From contig LT907983.1 of the NCBI GenBank assembly GCA_900230115.1, positions 4,572,774 through 4,636,773 of the forward strand: a stretch of DNA of 64,000 nt. Reading direction: 5' to 3'. This document shows, piece after piece, positions 44,143-52,872 of this stretch (position 1 is its first letter; every line of letters begins with the position of its first letter). A program made the position numbers and the translations under genes. This DNA is from Spirosomataceae bacterium TFI 002. GTDB taxonomy: Bacteria; Bacteroidota; Bacteroidia; Cytophagales; Spirosomataceae. The notes beneath the pieces were generated by a model. It worked only from the letters and a program-made list of their open reading frames with translations. It did not search any database and had not been told where the DNA came from.

Positions 44143-45584
44143 ATGAAAAACTACTTTATAATCACCTTTTTCCTTGCATTTTTCTGTGCGAAAGCCCAAC
44201 AGGCTCCTAATATCGTATTCTTTATTGGAGATGATATAGGTTGGAACGATTTCGGTTGCTATGGAAATGAAGCGGTATCAACTCCAAATATCGATAATAT
44301 GGCAAAAAAAGGAATTCGGTTTCAAAATGTATTCCTCACCGCAAGCTCATGTAGCCCAAGTCGTATTAGTATTTTGAATGGAAGGTACCCGCATAATACT
44401 GGAGCAGCAGAATTGCATATGCCTATTTCTAGTGAATTGCCAAATCTCGCAGGTGAGCTCAAAAAAGCAGGGTATTACACGGTATCGGCGGGGAAATGGC
44501 ATCAAGGGCCGGCTATGGCAGACAGTTTTGATAAGGTTTATTCACGCCAAGGTGGAGAGGATGGAAATGGGGATGGTGGCGAAAATAACTGGGTCCGTTC
44601 CATTGCCGAAAGGCCAAAAAAGAAACCTTTCTTTATGTGGTTTGCATCGCATGATGCTCATAGGGTATGGGGTAATAATGATTATTCAGGAACCAATGAA
44701 TGGGAGGGGGTAAAGGTGCCGCCTTTTATGGTTGATAGTAAGCCTACCAAAGTAGACTTTGCTCAATATCATGACGAAATTACTCGTTTTGATGCTTTTA
44801 TTGGTAAAGTAGAAAAGCAGTTGGAGAAAGAAGGCTTGCTGGAGAAAACAATTATTATCATCATGGCGGATAATGGACGACCATTTCCTAGGTGTAAAAC
44901 TCGCTTGTATGACGACGGAATAAAAACGCCATTCATCGTGCGGTGGGATGGGAAAATATCAACAAATAAAGTTTCCAAAAGTATGATTAGCTCCATTGAT
45001 ATAGCACCTACATTGTTAGAGTGTGCCAAAGTAGCAATTCCCGAAAATGTTCAAGGAAAGTCATTTGCTTCAGTATTATCAAAACCAGCATCTACGTTTC
45101 GCAATTTCGCCTTTGCGGAGCATAATTGGCATGATTACGAAGCTTACGAACGAATGGTAAGGACCGAAGATTTCCTTTATATTTATAATGGACGTCCGCA
45201 GTTTCCACAGTCTACCTCTGGAGATAACCATAGAGACTCTTCCTTCCAAGAATTGGTAAAGGTTTGGAAAAAGGTGATTTGACAAGCCTTCAGTTAGATA
45301 ATTTCAAAGCACCTAGGAATTTTGAGGAGCTTTATGATTTAAAAAATGATCCTTCGCAGTTGTATGATGTGTCTCGCAAACCTGAGTTTCAGGATCAATT
45401 AGCTGAATTGCGAGCTGTTCTAAAGCAATGGCAATCTGACACAGGAGACAATGAGCCACAGAAGCTTACACCGAGTAATCATGACTGGCTCATGGGCTAT
45501 ATGAACAATCAAAACTTACAAAGAGGTGAAATGCCAGGGGCTAAGACCAATGCACATTTGAACAATAATTCTGGGGCTTTTTAG
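44143..45584 (+). pseudogene. Exported sulfatase (N-sulphoglucosamine-sulfohydrolase type), frameshifted
   Basis: Type I sulfatase of about 480 codons, broken by a single-base shift near 45261-45263. The first frame (44143-45282) holds a signal peptide (1-18), the metal residues FIGDDIGW (27-34), the formylglycine motif CSPSR with Cys70, and ADNGRPFPR. It ends after FQELVKVWKKVI; adding one base in the run AAAGGTTT would give LEKGDLTSLQ, which continues in the next frame to NNSGAF at 45584. The tail matches the C-terminal domain of the family (FEELYDLKNDPSQLYDVS). It removes sulfate from sugars or glycans. Real mutation or sequencing error cannot be separated. Confidence 0.85.
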
Positions 45585-45804
45585 GAAAATAATCTAAATC
45601 AAATTCTAAAGTATAAAGGGACAGAACGTGATAATTCTTACAAATTTTAAAGCTTTTTGCTTTAAAGGGTGTTATCGAGTTTTAATTGTCCAGCCAATTA
45701 CCCGTTTCAGTTCTCAACTATTAGGAAAATAGCCCAGCTAACTATTGGTGAAAGAGAGAGTTAGGTCGCTTGTATTGATTTTTGATAAAACCGCCTTCTA
45801 ACTC

Positions 45805-46812
45805 TTATTTCATTTCATTATTTGCGAGGTTCATTAGTCTATCAAATTCGTTAGTAATAGTTGAAGCGGAAACACCTTCCTTAAACTCATTAACAAGCTG
45901 ATGTCGTGGGTCATTGGGCTGCAAACGCCACATTAGTGTACCATCTTCAAAAATATGGTTATAACCTTGAGTGTGTAGCTTGAAAAATTCATTGTACCCT
46001 CTTACAGCAACATATACAGCTATTAAATCAGCACTATGGTGCCAGTCTCTGTTCCAGCCTTCCAGAAAAATGTTATACGACCTAGCCACTAGGTCAGTTT
46101 TAGACTTGTGATTAAACGAGGGACTTCCAGTTTTAATAAGGTCAGCAAACTCACCACCACCTGTAAACGTAATAAGCGTGGGCCACATTTTGCTCACTTT
46201 CACAATGGCATCAGGATCGGGCTTAAAATTACCCCACCTGCCAATGTCCTGAGAATAAGGATATCTACCACCCATACACACCAAGTGTTTTACCTTTTGT
46301 CTTACCAGTTCCACGCCATTTAGTGGACTTATATTGTCAGGTGGGCTGTTAAGAAGATTTGATAAATTCGACAAATACCCTACGGTAACGATCACAACAC
46401 TTGTGTCCGATTGGCTACACAAAATTTGGCGATAAAGTGTTACAGCATCTGGTGCATTTTCCCCTAAGCCAATGTCTTGTGGGAACTCCTCCGATATAAT
46501 TTTTGCGTACTTAGAGTTTCTATAAACCCCATGCGTTTTAACAGCACCAATAGGAATATTTGGTTTATTGAAATAGGTATTAATAGCATCGACAGTAGGC
46601 ACGGCCCAAGGGTTTAAGCTACAAACCATGGTGGCTAGAATTTCAGCTTCGCCATTCGCAGCAAGTCCATGCAATAATGCGAGTGCTCCTACATCGTCCA
46701 CATCTGATTCCATATCGGTATCAAATATAATTTTTACTTTTTGTGCGGAACTGGAATAAATGCCTAATAATAAGGCGATAAAAACAGAAAAGTATATATT
46801 TTTTATTGTCAT
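45805..46812 (-). CDS. Exported nucleoside hydrolase-like protein
   Basis: Protein of 335 aa with a signal peptide (1-23, ending SSAQ). The inosine/uridine hydrolase signature is altered at the end: DTDMESDVDDVGALALLHGL (31-50), which supplies the calcium-binding Asp cluster. Other family-like pieces are ILATMVCSLNPWAVPTVDAINTYF, IVTVGYLSNLSNLLNS and HLVCMGGRYPYS. The enzyme normally splits the N-glycosidic bond of nucleosides; exported Bacteroidota copies may act on other ribosides. It is transcribed toward the sulfatase but is not part of that operon. Confidence 0.82.
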   Translation of the reverse strand: MTIKNIYFSVFIALLLGIYSSSAQKVKIIFDTDMESDVDDVGALALLHGLAANGEAEILATMVCSLNPWAVPTVDAINTYFNKPNIPIGAVKTHGVYRNSKYAKIISEEFPQDIGLGENAPDAVTLYRQILCSQSDTSVVIVTVGYLSNLSNLLNSPPDNISPLNGVELVRQKVKHLVCMGGRYPYSQDIGRWGNFKPDPDAIVKVSKMWPTLITFTGGGEFADLIKTGSPSFNHKSKTDLVARSYNIFLEGWNRDWHHSADLIAVYVAVRGYNEFFKLHTQGYNHIFEDGTLMWRLQPNDPRHQLVNEFKEGVSASTITNEFDRLMNLANNEMK

Positions 46813-47220
46813 GGTTTCCTATTTCACGGCCTAAATGAAACGATAAATTGTCTTGTTTCAACGTTTCGTTATACTTGATTTGGAGTTTAAATCTTCAAAG
46901 TAAAATACAAGTAGTTTTCGCTTATCAAAGACAAGATTTAACTCTCATACATTTACATACAAATGTTGCGAAAATGTCAGTTTAAGCGAAGAAGGTTATT
47001 TTAAGTTTGAGCAAAGATTATTATTTTCATTTCGAGCGAAGGCGAGAATAGTCTCTTGCTATCAAAATCTTACAAATTATAAAGTAGTGGAAGTTGGAGG
47101 AAATTGTTAATTACATCTACCTCTATTTTACAATTGAATAATCATTCTTTTTTCTCGCTACTCGATTGATAACAAAGATTTTAATGACTTTATATTATAA
47201 CGCTTTGTTCATTTACACTT
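46813..47220. other. 408-bp intergenic region
   Basis: AT-rich space between the nucleoside hydrolase and the P-type ATPase. It includes several GAAACG/CGTTTC words close to the nucleoside hydrolase start (46838-46868) that could be an operator, and a REP-like repeat at 47028-47055. A 67-codon plus-strand frame at 47166-47369 overlaps the ATPase end and is not convincing. Confidence 0.5.
47028..47055. repeat. REP-like intergenic motif (catttcgagcgaaggcgag)
   Basis: The motif CATTTCGAGCGAAGGCGAG followed by AATAGTCTC resembles a word that is widespread between genes in many Bacteroidota genomes. It lies in an untranslated region. Only one copy is seen here; its repeat status is inferred from memory of other genomes. 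Confidence 0.4.
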
Positions 47221-49725
47221 TTAAAGTCTTGTATTTTTTCGTTTCAACCCTTTTACGATCTCAAACCAAATCACAGATACAAAACCGATTGAAATACTTA
47301 TTGCTATCTGAAGTAAATTCAATGTTTCGAACTCGAAAAAAGAGGTTAGCGGTGGAACAAAAAGTATGAGTCCGACCAATGCCATGGTGATAAGTATGAT
47401 AAATAATACGAGGTTATTTTTATATTTCAGAGTTGTGAAAATGGAGTAATAAAAGGAGCGATTGATAAGCGTGAGAAAAATATTTGCAGCTATCAAAACC
47501 GTAAAAGTCATGGTTCTTGTGAGTGCTTCATTATAGCCATTGCTCACTGAATATTGGTAAACCAGTAAGGTTCCTGCTGTAATGGCCAGACCTTGTATTA
47601 CACTGATAGAGAGTTCTTCCCAGTTGAAAAAGGTTGAACTCAGTGCTTTGGGTTTTTGAATCATGGTGTTCTTTTCCATGGGTTCATTTTCGTAAATAAT
47701 AGAGCAAGTAGGGCCCATGATTATCTCCAAGAAAATGATATGAATTGGCGAGAAAATATTGGGGTATATCCAACCTAAAGCCAATGGAATAAATACTGTG
47801 AGAATAATGGGAATATGAATGGAAATAATGTACTGGATGGCCTTTTTGAGGTTTGTGTAGATTTTTCGGCCCATGGCAACTGCGTTCACCATTTTGGATA
47901 AATCATCTTCCAATAAGATCAAAGAGGCGGCTTGTTTTGCTATTTCGGTTCCTTTCTTGCCCATTGCAATACCTATGTGAGCAGCTTTGAGTGCGGGACC
48001 ATCATTTACACCATCGCCCGTCATGGCAACAATTTGATTATTGGCTTTTAGGGCATTGATGATTTTTAGCTTAGCCTCAGGAAACATTCGTGTAAAAATG
48101 ACCGTTTCCATCACTTTGGTGTGTAACTCTACTTCTTGGAGTTGCATGAGTTCATCACCCGAAATGGTCTTTTCGTGGCCTCTAAAACCTATTTGCTTGG
48201 CAATAGCACCGGTGGTTGCGGCATTGTCTCCTGTGATAATCTTGACTTCAATTCCGGCGGAATAAAAGTCTTCTAGCACTTTTCCAATGTTCTTTTTGGG
48301 AGGGTCGTAGAAGGCCACGATTCCTTTAAACACAAATGGTAGGTCTTGTTGAGCAGCTGGAAAATGTTCACCAGTGAATGTAGAAAGACCCACACCCAAC
48401 ACCCTGTATCCATCACTTGCTAAAAAGTCGATTGCTTTGTGAATCTGTTGTTTTTCGGTTTCGGAGAGGTTTGAGACATTGATCAGGGCCTCTGGAGCAC
48501 CTTTGGCTGCAATGATTCTGTTTCCGTTTTTGTCTTGAAAAACGTGGGTCATCATTGGTGGTTTACCTCCGAGAGGGTATTCGTGGGCTAGGATATAGTT
48601 TGGTCGCTCATCTTTTTGGAATACCTCAGAATAGGTTTGATGCAAGGCCACTTCCATGGGGTCAAATGGAATGGGTTCGCTTGCCCACATTGAAATTCGG
48701 ATGAGCTCTTTTTCGTCGGTATTTAAATCGTCAGTTGGTTTAGAGATTTTGTTAGATGAAAACAAATAAAGTTTTGCTAGGGTCATCTTGTTTTCGGTTA
48801 TGGTGCCTGTTTTATCAGTGCAAATCACGGTAGCACTACCAAGTGTTTCTACAGTTTTCATTTGCTTCACCACAATACCCATTTTCATTAACCGCCATGC
48901 TCCTAAGGCCATGAACGTAGTGAAAGCAACTGGAATTTCTTCGGGCAAAATGCTCATTGCAAGTGTAAGGGACTGCAAAAGGCTATTGAGTAGGTCGTGC
49001 GAGTGCCAATAATTGATAGCCCAAACAATGAGAAAAACTACTGCCCCCACAATGGCCATCTTCTTTACAAAATTGGCTATTTGTAGCTCTAGCGGTGTTT
49101 TTTCTTCTCTGATACTTTCTAGACTTGAGCCTATTTTCCCTAGTTTGGTTTGTTTGCCAATCGCGGTAATAGTGGCAATTGCCAGGCCGCTAGCTACTGA
49201 AGTGCCGCTGTATATGAAATTGTCTTCCTGATCTTTATCTTTAAAAACTGCAAATGATTCTCCTGTGAGAATAGATTGGTTTACCGAGAAGTCATTGGAG
49301 TGAATAATGGTACCATCGGCTGAAATGGATGTTCCTTCCTCAACCATGAGGCTGTCGCCCACGACCAAGTCTTCACTTTTGATTTCTATGATATCGCCAT
49401 TGCGAATGACTTTGCATTTTGGCTGAGAGAATACCTTTAATTTCTCTAAGGCATTTTTGCTGCGAGAATCTTGATAAAGAGAGATAGAAGTGATAAAAAT
49501 AATGGCGGCTACAAGAAAAATCCCGTCGCCTGTTTCGCCACTTATAAAATAGATAGCTGCAGCAACCAATAACAAAATTGTCATAGGTTCTTTTAAAATA
49601 TCTATGAGGGTATCTAGGAAGCCACTTTCGCTGTCATAATCAAGGGTGTTTTTGCCAAACTTTTCCCTTGAAAGCGTCACCTCTTCGGTTTTCAATCCTT
49701 CTATACCAAAATGATTTGATTCCAT
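47221..49725 (-). CDS. P-type cation-transporting ATPase (P2A, calcium-pump-like)
   Basis: Inner-membrane pump of 834 aa, full length. It has the N-terminal cation ATPase domain, the actuator TGES (154-157), the M4 ion-site motif PEEIP (261-265), phosphorylation Asp304 in ICTDKTGTIT, a nucleotide domain with KGAPEAL, and the hinge MTGDGVNDGPALKAA. Ten membrane helices are expected. The M4 PEEIP sequence differs from the PEGLP of calcium pumps and is seen in bacterial relatives, so calcium or manganese export is likely but not certain. It stands alone. Confidence 0.87.
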   Translation of the reverse strand: MESNHFGIEGLKTEEVTLSREKFGKNTLDYDSESGFLDTLIDILKEPMTILLLVAAAIYFISGETGDGIFLVAAIIFITSISLYQDSRSKNALEKLKVFSQPKCKVIRNGDIIEIKSEDLVVGDSLMVEEGTSISADGTIIHSNDFSVNQSILTGESFAVFKDKDQEDNFIYSGTSVASGLAIATITAIGKQTKLGKIGSSLESIREEKTPLELQIANFVKKMAIVGAVVFLIVWAINYWHSHDLLNSLLQSLTLAMSILPEEIPVAFTTFMALGAWRLMKMGIVVKQMKTVETLGSATVICTDKTGTITENKMTLAKLYLFSSNKISKPTDDLNTDEKELIRISMWASEPIPFDPMEVALHQTYSEVFQKDERPNYILAHEYPLGGKPPMMTHVFQDKNGNRIIAAKGAPEALINVSNLSETEKQQIHKAIDFLASDGYRVLGVGLSTFTGEHFPAAQQDLPFVFKGIVAFYDPPKKNIGKVLEDFYSAGIEVKIITGDNAATTGAIAKQIGFRGHEKTISGDELMQLQEVELHTKVMETVIFTRMFPEAKLKIINALKANNQIVAMTGDGVNDGPALKAAHIGIAMGKKGTEIAKQAASLILLEDDLSKMVNAVAMGRKIYTNLKKAIQYIISIHIPIILTVFIPLALGWIYPNIFSPIHIIFLEIIMGPTCSIIYENEPMEKNTMIQKPKALSSTFFNWEELSISVIQGLAITAGTLLVYQYSVSNGYNEALTRTMTFTVLIAANIFLTLINRSFYYSIFTTLKYKNNLVLFIILITMALVGLILFVPPLTSFFEFETLNLLQIAISISIGFVSVIWFEIVKGLKRKNTRL

Positions 49726-49871
49726 AGCTAAAGATAAGTTTAAATGACGAAATGTAGCGTGCTAAAATTATTTTGAATCAAAGTCGTACGAAATTTAGGT
49801 AAATGAAGTTTAGAAAAATTTATACTTATAATAAAAAGGGAGGAGGTGAATATGTATGTCCAAAAACAAAT

Positions 49872-49902
49872 AAAGCCCTTGGAATTTTATTCCAAGGGCT
49901 TT
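49872..49902 (-). terminator. Strong intrinsic terminator after dps
   Basis: AAAGCCCTTGGAAT (49872-49885) and ATTCCAAGGGCTTT (49889-49902) form a perfect 14-bp stem with a 3-base loop. It lies 20 bp past the dps stop on the minus strand and can also stop plus-strand transcripts. Confidence 0.85.
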
Positions 49903-49921
49903 GCAAAGGGCTGAAGTTAAT

Positions 49922-50389
49922 TTATTTCAAATATGAATTTAGCATCCATAAAGTCTTCTCGGTCTGAGAAATATAATCACTCATTAAACTCACAGTACCT
50001 TCGTCATCGGCATCCGCAGCAAGAGAAAGAATCTCTCTTTCTTTTGAAATTAAAGTTGCAAAGTTTTTAACGACTATTTCAACTCCCTTCACACCATTGC
50101 TAACACCTTTTTCTTCTTTGATTTCAGTTGTGCTCAGGTAATCGGAAAAGGTATGTAAGGGCTCAGCTTCTAGCGTTAAAACCCTCTCCGCTATTTCGTC
50201 AACCTTTATGATTGCGTCGTTGTAAAGCTCCTCGAATTTTAAGTGTAACTCAAAGAATTCCTTTCCTTTTATATTCCAGTGTAAGCCTCTCAGGTTTTGA
50301 TAAAATAACTGGTAGTTTGCTAATAAATCATTCAATTTTACGGCAAGCTTTGCCGCTTTTTCTTTGTCTATTCCTACTAAATTTTTCAT
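49922..50389 (-). CDS. dps: Dps-family DNA-protecting ferritin
   Basis: Protein of 155 aa that assembles into a 12-subunit shell storing iron and shielding DNA from peroxide. The ferroxidase residues between subunits are all present with normal spacing: His37 in RGLHWNIKG, His49, Asp64 and Glu68 in KVDEIAERV. The length and C-terminal helix are normal, and the protein lacks a Lys-rich DNA-binding tail. It is a single gene with a strong terminator; regulation is likely by oxidative or stationary-phase signals. Confidence 0.9.
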   Translation of the reverse strand: MKNLVGIDKEKAAKLAVKLNDLLANYQLFYQNLRGLHWNIKGKEFFELHLKFEELYNDAIIKVDEIAERVLTLEAEPLHTFSDYLSTTEIKEEKGVSNGVKGVEIVVKNFATLISKEREILSLAADADDEGTVSLMSDYISQTEKTLWMLNSYLK

Positions 50390-50567
50390 AACGTTCTTAT
50401 TATTTCTATAAAGTTAGTTTCTTTATTACAAGCCGAATGTGACCTGCGTTACATCTAGAATTATTACCTTAATTTTGGAGTTTTGTTCTATAGGGTAGAA
50501 AAAAAACGTCACTTTTTTTTGATTGTTTAAGTGTGATACCTTTCGGGAAATGTTCAAATGAATGGTA

Positions 50568-51605
50568 TCAATTGATCTTTAAATTCTTAACAATCTCATA
50601 TTGCTTTTCAACAACAGATCCATTGTGCCCGTGCCCCGCATCAGGAAGTAAATAATACTCTTTGTGAGGAGCTGTTATTTTGTCAAAATATGGCTTATTT
50701 ATAGCAGATGCTGTTAAAATGTCTTTCTCTCCTTGAATGTAGTAAACTGGTATTTCAAACTTCAGTCCGTTTTTGTAAAAATCAATTCCAGCAGCCATTG
50801 CTTTTATTTGAAGTTTTTGATGTCCTACAAAATTTATAAACGAATAATCGTCGCCATCATATCTAGCCTTAGCTTCCTTTTCATTGTCGTACGCAGGAGC
50901 TAATTTAAACCATGATTCTGGGGCAGGTTTTGAGCTTTTAGCTTCATAGCCTTTAACTACTCGTAAAAGCTGACCGTAACTGCGGGCATTATCATATGGC
51001 GGATTACCAAGTGATTCTAGTTTTTCAATATTCTCGGTATTGTTCTCAATTTTAGCGAGTTCGTAAGTTCGGGTATAAGAATATTTGAAATTTTCGGCGA
51101 AGCTTACAAACTGAGAATGACCTAAGTAAGCATGGAAAAGTTCAGGGTTTATAAGTGCCATTTCTGTGCCAAGAATAGAACCCCATGAAGTACCAATCAA
51201 GACTACTTTGTCTTTTTTTAGGAGCTGGAGAACGTATTCAATTACTTCTATTCCATCAGCTGTCATTTGTTTTACAGTTAATGGGTTCTCAATCCAATAG
51301 TCTTCAGTTACTTCTTCAGGTGCATGGCGACCATATGTTTTTCCCGCCCCTCTTTGATCCCAGTTTACCAACACAAAATACTTCTCCCATGCACGATACA
51401 TTGCATTATTGAACTGACTCATAGTACTACCAGGCCCGCCATGAATAAATAAGATAATAGGTTTGGTTCTGTCATCTCCATTGATTGTTATCCATTGTTC
51501 TATTCCGCCTATTGAAACAAATTTAGCTTCATTTATAACTTGTCTTTGAGCAATAGAGCATGATTAAATTAGAAAAGCAATAAAAAGTGTGAATGTTGAT
51601 TTCAT
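50568..51605 (-). pseudogene. Exported alpha/beta hydrolase (proline iminopeptidase-like) with a stop codon in the signal peptide
   Basis: The full frame runs from an ATG at 51605 and encodes MKSTFTLFIAFLI, then TAA at codon 14 (51564-51566), then SCSIAQ and a full hydrolase. A TTA to TAA change would be enough. After the stop, the sequence continues in frame with ILFIHGGPGSTM (oxyanion motif HGGPG), the nucleophile elbow GTSWGS and a C-terminal GHGHNGS with the catalytic His. A start at 51422 would remove the HGGPG motif, so that shorter protein would be inactive. The gene is thus disrupted, unless the base is an error. It would have been a lipoprotein or periplasmic peptidase. Confidence 0.8.
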
Positions 51606-51771
51606 AGAAAGTGGTTTAAATAAAAACTTAAATATATAGTAGTCGTCGAAATCCTCATTTATGGGAGTTTTCGAAAAAAAACTACTAGAATTTATATCAT
51701 TCAAAAATATGGAAATCCTTCAAAAGGCATCTCATATAAGTAATAAGTGGTAGAATTGATACCTCTGCTTT

Positions 51772-52647
51772 TTATGCCGTCGCTAAGGAACTCTCTTTCC
51801 GACCCAGTTTCCACATCAAAACTCCGGCCGAAACGAACATCCAGATTGAATATACGGCGATAGGAATCCCCATCTCCATATTGTTGAGTATTGTGGTAAC
51901 GATTACAAACGAAAGCGTGCCATTTTGGATTCCACTTTCTATGGTGATTGTAATGGCATTTTTAAAGTCTAAACTGAAAGCTTTTGCAGAAAGAAACCCT
52001 ATTCCCATGGTAAGTAAGTTTAAGAGTAGTGTTACAATTCCTACAGTTTTTAAGCCTACTGAAAGCATGTTATAGTTCGCAGCGAGTACAGCTATAAAAA
52101 CAACTGCAAAAATTACAGTAGAAGCTGTACGCATTGGTTTTTCCATTTTATCGGAAAATTCTGGTTTGTATTTTTTTATAATCATTCCTATGGATATTGG
52201 AATTACTGTGATGACCATAATTTGTAATATGGTTTGTAAGATTGGTAACTTAATCACAATTCCAGATTGGTCAGTAAAGTACTCAAGGGAATACGACAAA
52301 ATGAAAGGAATTGTGATGATGCTAACAAAACTACATACTGCTGTAAGCGTAACGGAAAGGGCTATGTTTCCACGGCAAATTTGTGTAACTAAATTTGTTG
52401 TTGCACCGCCAGGAGCAATTGCAATAGCCATTAAGCCAATAGCCATAATGGGCTCTAGTTTAAATACAATTGCGAGGATAAAAGCAATAATTGGAAGTAG
52501 AATCAATTGATTAGTTAAGCCAACCAATGCTGCTTTGGGGTATTTAACTATTCTTGTAAAATCTGCAGGAATCAAAGTCATGCCCATGCCAAGCATTATA
52601 ATTGCAAGAGATAGAGGCAAAAGAACTTTGCTTAATAGATCAGTCAT
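51772..52647 (-). CDS. Bile acid:sodium symporter family (BASS) transporter
   Basis: Inner-membrane protein of 291 aa with nine to ten helices. It shows SLAIIMLGMGMTLIPADFTRI (about 13-33) in the first helices, the crossover region IAIAPGGATTNLVTQICRGN (about 76-95) with the sodium-site residues, and ITIESGIQNGTLSFVIV (about 236-252), the second crossover helix. BASS members move organic acids such as bile acids, pyruvate or pantothenate with sodium. The substrate is not evident here. A single gene. Confidence 0.87.
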   Translation of the reverse strand: MTDLLSKVLLPLSLAIIMLGMGMTLIPADFTRIVKYPKAALVGLTNQLILLPIIAFILAIVFKLEPIMAIGLMAIAIAPGGATTNLVTQICRGNIALSVTLTAVCSFVSIITIPFILSYSLEYFTDQSGIVIKLPILQTILQIMVITVIPISIGMIIKKYKPEFSDKMEKPMRTASTVIFAVVFIAVLAANYNMLSVGLKTVGIVTLLLNLLTMGIGFLSAKAFSLDFKNAITITIESGIQNGTLSFVIVTTILNNMEMGIPIAVYSIWMFVSAGVLMWKLGRKESSLATA

Positions 52648-52872
52648 TGAAAAAGAGTAAAGGTTAGGTTTAAGCGGTTTTGAAGTCGGACATTCGTGAA
52701 CCGCAAGATTAAATCTAAATAATATGTTGCTTTTTTGATACTACTAGTTCGGAATTCTATTGAATGGTTTTGATAACATTAGACTTGATTAATATATCTT
52801 TCACTTTCAATATTTGCTGTATTATTGATAATGAAGTCATGCGATTTTGAGCCTATTCTTAAATCGAGTTCG

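Noticed and set aside
44143-45282. Sulfatase as a complete 379-aa protein
   Set aside because: The missing C-terminal domain is found in the next frame, so a frameshift explains it better than a natural short form.
45264-45584. Independent 106-aa gene
   Set aside because: It starts at a TTG inside the sulfatase and carries the sulfatase C-terminal motif; it is the tail of that gene.
45646-45666. Hairpin TTTAAAGC/GCTTTAAA as terminator
   Set aside because: Stem is AT-rich and weak; no T-run in a useful place.
47166-47369. 67-aa plus-strand frame
   Set aside because: Mostly antisense to the 3' end of the P-type ATPase, no domain, no promoter.
50496-50525. A8...T8 run between dps and the hydrolase gene
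   Set aside because: Homopolymer pairing without GC pairs is not a credible terminator or repeat.
50568-51422. Intact 284-aa alpha/beta hydrolase starting at 51422
   Set aside because: The start removes the oxyanion motif HGGPG that lies just upstream in the same frame.
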